Shown here in pieces: positions 59,841 through 64,000 of a DNA stretch of 64,000 bases (its first letter is position 1; each line of letters opens with the position of its first letter). The notes beneath the pieces are model-generated. The model searched no databases and was not told the origin of the DNA. It worked only from the letters and a program-made list of their open reading frames with translations. Source of the DNA: Marmoricola sp. URHB0036 (GTDB lineage Bacteria > Actinomycetota > Actinomycetes > Propionibacteriales > Nocardioidaceae); NCBI RefSeq assembly GCF_000426045.1, contig NZ_KE384490.1:372001-436000 (forward strand), given 5' to 3'. The translations under genes and the position numbers were made by a program.

Positions 59841-61628
59841 ATGACTGAGCAGAAGGCAGTGAAGGGGCCGGCGATGGCACCCCACGAGGCTGCCGGGGCC
59901 GTGACGGGTGCGCAGAGCCTGATCAGCTCGCTCGAGTGCGCCGGTGTGGAGAACATCTTCGGCATCCCGGGCGGCACGATCCTCCCGGCGTACGACCCCC
60001 TCTACGACAGCACGATCCGGCACATCCTGGTGCGCCACGAGCAGGGCGCGGGCCACGCAGCGGCGGGGTACGCGACGGCGACCGGCAAGGTCGGGGTCTG
60101 CATGGCGACCAGCGGTCCCGGCGCGACCAACCTGGTGACGCCCATCGCCGACGCCTACATGGACTCCGTGCCGATGGTCGCCGTCACCGGTCAGGTGGTG
60201 GCGTCCTCGATCGGCACCGACGCCTTCCAGGAAGCCGACATCCGCGGCATCACGCTGCCGATCACCAAGCACAGCTACCTGGTCACCGACGCCGACGAGA
60301 TCCCTCGCGTCATCGCGGAGGCCTTCTACATCGCCTCCACCGGCCGCCCCGGCCCCGTGCTCGTCGACGTCGCCAAGTCTGCGCAGCAGGCGATGACCAC
60401 GTTCAACTGGCCGACCGAGCTGAACCTGCCCGGCTACCGGCCGGTGACGCGCCCGCACTCCAAGCAGATCCGCGAGGCGACCCGACTGCTGCTCGAGTCG
60501 CGCCGGCCGGTGCTGTACGTCGGTGGCGGCGTGATCCGCTCCCGGTCCAGCAAGGAGCTGCGCATGCTGGCCGAGCTGACCGGCATCCCGGTGGTCACCA
60601 CCCTGATGGCGCGCGGCGCCTTCCCGGACAGCCACCCGCAGCACCTCGGCATGCCGGGCATGCACGGCACCGTGGCGGCCGTCGCCGGGCTGCAGAAGAG
60701 CGACCTGATCATCAGCCTGGGCGCGCGCTTCGACGACCGGGTCACCGGCAACCTCGACTCCTTCGCCCCCGGCGCCAAGGTGATCCACGCCGACATCGAC
60801 CCGGCCGAGATCGGCAAGAACCGCGTCGCCGACGTGCCGATCGTGGGTGACTGCCGCGAGGTGATCGCCGACCTGATCGTCGCGCTGCAGGCAGAGCAGG
60901 CCCAGGGGAACACCGGCGACTACGAGGGCTGGGTGAAGTTCCTCGCCGGCGTGAAGTCGCAGTACCCGCTGGGGTACGACGCCCCCGCCGAGGGCCTCGC
61001 CCCGCAGTACGTCATCGAGCGCCTCGGCAAGATCGCCGGACCCGAGTCGATCTACGTCGCGGGCGTGGGCCAGCACCAGATGTGGGCCACCCACTATGTC
61101 GGCTACGAGCACCCGAACACCTGGATCAACTCTGGTGGCCTGGGCACGATGGGCTTCGCGGTCCCGGCGGCCATGGGCGCCAAGGTCGGCCGTCCGGACA
61201 CGACCGTGTGGGCGATCGATGGTGACGGTTGCTTCCAGATGACCAACCAGGAGCTGGCCACCTGCACCATCGAGGGCATCCCGATCAAGGTCGCGATCAT
61301 CAACAACGAGTCGCTGGGCATGGTGCGGCAGTGGCAGACGCTGTTCTACGAGGGCCGCTACTCCAACACCGACCTCCAGTCCAAGCGGATCCCCGACTTC
61401 GTCAAGCTGGCCGAGGCGTACGGCGCCGTCGGGCTCTCCTGCGACAGCCCCGGCGACGTGGACGCCACGATCAACAAGGCGATGGAGATCAACGACGTGC
61501 CGGTGGTCGTGGACTTCCGGGTCGAGCGCGACGCGATGGTGTGGCCGATGGTCGCTGCCGGGACCTCCAACGACGAGATCAAGTACGCCCGGGATCTCGC
61601 TCCCGAGTTCGAGGAGGACGACCTCTGA
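59841..61628 (+). CDS. ilvB: Acetolactate synthase large subunit
   Basis: Encodes 595 aa. TPP enzyme, first common step of valine, leucine and isoleucine synthesis. TPP motif [29 protein letters not shown] and the catalytic Glu in [13 protein letters not shown] are present. Start ATG 59841 has GGAG and GGAA upstream; GTG 59832 is an alternative that adds three codons. Behind the leader peptide/attenuator. Its stop shares one base with the ilvN start. Position corresponds to Rv3003c. Confidence 0.96.
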   Translation: MTEQKAVKGPAMAPHEAAGAVTGAQSLISSLECAGVENIFGIPGGTILPAYDPLYDSTIRHILVRHEQGAGHAAAGYATATGKVGVCMATSGPGATNLVTPIADAYMDSVPMVAVTGQVVASSIGTDAFQEADIRGITLPITKHSYLVTDADEIPRVIAEAFYIASTGRPGPVLVDVAKSAQQAMTTFNWPTELNLPGYRPVTRPHSKQIREATRLLLESRRPVLYVGGGVIRSRSSKELRMLAELTGIPVVTTLMARGAFPDSHPQHLGMPGMHGTVAAVAGLQKSDLIISLGARFDDRVTGNLDSFAPGAKVIHADIDPAEIGKNRVADVPIVGDCREVIADLIVALQAEQAQGNTGDYEGWVKFLAGVKSQYPLGYDAPAEGLAPQYVIERLGKIAGPESIYVAGVGQHQMWATHYVGYEHPNTWINSGGLGTMGFAVPAAMGAKVGRPDTTVWAIDGDGCFQMTNQELATCTIEGIPIKVAIINNESLGMVRQWQTLFYEGRYSNTDLQSKRIPDFVKLAEAYGAVGLSCDSPGDVDATINKAMEINDVPVVVDFRVERDAMVWPMVAAGTSNDEIKYARDLAPEFEEDDL

Positions 61629-62182
61629 TGGCGACCACCCACACCCTGTCCGTCCTGGTCGAGAACAAGCCCGGTGTGCTCGCGCGCATCGCCGGCCTGT
61701 TCAGCCGCCGCGGCTTCAACATCGACTCCCTCGCGGTCGGCCCGACCGAGCACCCGGAGATCTCGCGGATGACGATCGTGGTCGGCGTCGAGGACTCGCC
61801 GCTCGAGCAGGTCACCAAGCAGCTGAACAAGCTGGTCGAGGTGATCAAGATCGTCGAGCTCGAGGACAAGGAGTCCATCGAGCGCGAGCTCTTGCTGGTC
61901 AAGGTGAAGGCCGACGCCGACACCCGCGGTCAGGTGCTCGACGCCGTCCAGCTGTTCCGCGCCAAGGTCGTCGACGTCGCGCCCGATGCCGTCACCATCG
62001 AGGTCATCGGCAACGCCGCCAAGCTCAAGGACTTCCTCGCCGTGCTCGAGCCCTTCGGCATCCGCGAGCTCGTCCAGTCCGGCATGGTCGCCATCGGCCG
62101 TGGCAGCCGCTCCATCACCGAGCGCACCCTGCGTCCGGTGCCGGTGGCGGTCCCGGCGGCGGCTGCGGTGATCTCCTCGTGA
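61628..62182 (+). CDS. ilvN: Acetolactate synthase small (regulatory) subunit
   Basis: Encodes 184 aa. N-terminal ACT domain (HTLSVLVENKPGVLARIAGLFSRRGFNIDSLAVGPTEHPEISRMTIVV) binds valine for feedback inhibition, and the C-terminal domain (LLLVKVKADADTRGQVLDAVQLFRAKVVDVAPDAVTIEV) contacts IlvB. The extra tail PVPVAVPAAAAVISS is low complexity. Starts within the ilvB stop codon. Two hairpins follow before ilvC. Confidence 0.95.
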   Translation: MATTHTLSVLVENKPGVLARIAGLFSRRGFNIDSLAVGPTEHPEISRMTIVVGVEDSPLEQVTKQLNKLVEVIKIVELEDKESIERELLLVKVKADADTRGQVLDAVQLFRAKVVDVAPDAVTIEVIGNAAKLKDFLAVLEPFGIRELVQSGMVAIGRGSRSITERTLRPVPVAVPAAAAVISS

Positions 62183-62183
62183 C

Positions 62184-62242
62184 GGTTTGGCCGGGCGCCC
62201 GGCCAAACCTCCAGTGGAGGGCTGAAACTTCACCCCTCCACT
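62184..62242 (+). promoter_or_regulatory. Two hairpins between ilvN and ilvC
   Basis: The first is a 26-nt perfect palindrome with half GGTTTGGCCGGGC (62184-62196), starting 1 nt after the ilvN stop. The second has arms AGTGGAGGG (62213-62221) and CCCTCCACT (62234-62242) and a 12-nt loop. No T-tract. ilvC follows at 62300. Such structures in an operon may cause partial termination or mRNA processing, or stabilise the upstream mRNA. Confidence 0.6.
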
Positions 62243-62287
62243 CGCAGTTCTGCCCCTCCGCATCGACTCGATACAACCCACCAATGA

Positions 62288-63328
<1,041 letters not shown>

Positions 63329-63343
63329 CGTCGTACGACGCAC

Positions 63344-63380
63344 CAGGGCCCGGCGATCCGTCGGGCCCTGTTCGTTTTCT
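63344..63380 (+). terminator. Terminator of the ilv operon
   Basis: Arms CAGGGCCCG (63344-63352) and CGGGCCCTG (63362-63370) with a 9-nt loop, followed by TTCGTTTTCT. The T-rich tail runs directly into the operator of the next gene. Confidence 0.8.
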
Positions 63381-63403
63381 AGAACACGTTCTACCCTGAC
63401 GAC
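63380..63403 (+). promoter_or_regulatory. KstR-type operator over a leaderless promoter
   Basis: The inverted repeat TAGAAC-AC-GTTCTA (63380-63393) fits TnnAACnnGTTnnA, the operator consensus of the mycobacterial cholesterol-catabolism repressor KstR, at every defined position. A -10-like TACCCT (63392-63397) overlaps its right end and lies 6 nt before the ATG at 63404, so a bound repressor would block RNA polymerase. Confidence 0.7.
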
Positions 63404-63898
63404 ATGGACCACGACGCCCTCGAGGAGATCAAGCGCCTCAAGTACCGCTACTTCCGCTCCCTCGACCTCAAGGACTGGGACACCTTCGGTGACTGCCTGG
63501 CCGAGGACGTCTCCGCCAAGTACGGGACGCAGGCGATGGGCGAGCCGCTGCACTACGACAACCGAGCGGCCGTCGTGGAGTTCATGTCGTCCAACCTCGG
63601 GCCGGGCGTCGTCACGATGCACGTGGCGCAGCACCCCGAGATCACCATTCATGAGGAGGGGGACGGGGACACCGCCAGCGGTTCGTGGGGGTTCGAGGAC
63701 ACCGTGATCGTGCCCGACTTCAAAGTGCTGATCCGGGGTGCGGGCTACTACCACGACACCTATCGGCGGGACGTCGACGGCGCCTGGCGGATCGCGTCGA
63801 CCGGCTACGAGCGCATCTACGAGGCGATGACCTCCCTCGACGACACCCCGAGCTTCAAGCTGATCGCCAACCGCTGGGACCCCGAGCTCAAGCACTGA
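63404..63898 (+). CDS. NTF2/SnoaL-like protein (putative steroid-linked enzyme)
   Basis: Encodes 164 aa of the SnoaL-like/ketosteroid-isomerase fold: EIKRLKYRYFRSLDLKDWDTFGDCLAEDVSAKYG then HVAQHPEITIHEEGDGDTASGSWGFEDTVIV and GYYHDTYRRDVDGAWRIASTGYERIYE. Members include isomerases, dehydratases and cyclases. No metal centre expected. A KstR-like operator lies directly upstream, so a role in steroid or other lipid catabolism is proposed. No steroid-pathway gene is visible nearby in this window. Confidence 0.85.
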   Translation: MDHDALEEIKRLKYRYFRSLDLKDWDTFGDCLAEDVSAKYGTQAMGEPLHYDNRAAVVEFMSSNLGPGVVTMHVAQHPEITIHEEGDGDTASGSWGFEDTVIVPDFKVLIRGAGYYHDTYRRDVDGAWRIASTGYERIYEAMTSLDDTPSFKLIANRWDPELKH

Positions 63899-63936
63899 CC
63901 GGTCCGTCCCTTGGACCCGCACCGGACAATGGCCCC

Positions 63937-64000
63937 GTGAGCACGCTGGCCACCCGCAACCGCATCGGCGTCCTGGGCGCGTCCTTCTCGATGGCGCTGC
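63937..64000 (+). CDS. Start of a gene cut by the window edge
   Basis: A GTG start 6 nt after a GACAAT -10-like box, reading VSTLATRNRIGVLGASFSMAL up to the edge. Only 21 codons are present; the sequence could be a membrane or export signal beginning. It matches the leaderless pattern of other genes here, which is the only support. Confidence 0.35.
   Translation, partial: MSTLATRNRIGVLGASFSMAL

Overview
The window is about 64 kb of very GC-rich DNA, densely packed with genes. GTG starts are frequent, many genes overlap by 4 nt, and many start codons sit 6-7 nt after a TANNNT -10 box (leaderless transcripts). This points to a high-GC actinobacterium. The GlgE maltosyltransferase pathway, a MhuD-type haem oxygenase and the gene order fit Mycobacteriales/Propionibacteriales; a Nocardioidaceae (Nocardioides-like) chromosome is my best guess, but that is inference. 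Almost everything is chromosomal core or near-core. I see no IS element, prophage, CRISPR array, rRNA or tRNA.

Layout. 1-14 kb: alpha-glucan metabolism (mak-treS-glgE on the minus strand, glgP divergent on the plus strand, glgX further right), interrupted by a secreted M36 metalloprotease gene and by a DUF2306-like membrane protein and a methionine aminopeptidase. 14-18 kb: enoyl-CoA hydratase, a small membrane protein and etfBA, closed by a strong bidirectional terminator. 17-21 kb: a histidine kinase/response regulator pair followed by a secreted protein of unknown function, then a GntR regulator. 21-25 kb: iscS-mnmA-MetE-like gene, translationally coupled, then a PfpI-family protein. 25-30 kb: a TetR-controlled drug exporter with a perfect operator, a Pro/Thr-rich membrane protein, a second MFS transporter and a hydrolase. 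30-35 kb: ligA, glutamate decarboxylase and a membrane protein. 35-38 kb: an ornithine-type decarboxylase, MFS transporter and SGNH lipoprotein, all minus strand. 38-42 kb: gatCAB and a PQQ-type sugar dehydrogenase lipoprotein. 42-46 kb: hydrolase, small protein and two beta-propeller proteins. 46-50 kb: a four-gene overlapping chain TetR - class II aldolase - PfkB kinase - ilvD. 50-55 kb: VOC, two GNATs, mhuD, and a PLP decarboxylase/class V aminotransferase pair. 55-59 kb: a large secreted subtilase and a PCD-glyoxalase fusion. 59.6-63.4 kb: the ilvB-ilvN-ilvC operon behind a leader peptide and attenuator. 63.4 kb to the end: an NTF2/SnoaL-like protein behind a KstR-type operator, and the start of one more gene.

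How the genes work together. TreS, Mak and GlgE turn trehalose/maltose into maltose-1-phosphate and then alpha-glucan, while GlgP and GlgX degrade glucan. IscS supplies persulfide sulfur to MnmA for tRNA thiolation. EtfBA and the enoyl-CoA hydratase belong to beta-oxidation. GatCAB makes Gln-tRNA(Gln)/Asn-tRNA(Asn). IlvD and IlvBNC make branched-chain amino acids. The order etfBA-iscS-mnmA-MetE-like-ligA-gatCAB-sugar dehydrogenase-ilvBNC matches the Rv3029c-Rv3001c segment of Mycobacterium tuberculosis as I remember it, with lineage-specific cassettes inserted between the conserved blocks. Those cassettes hold most of the less-understood biology here.
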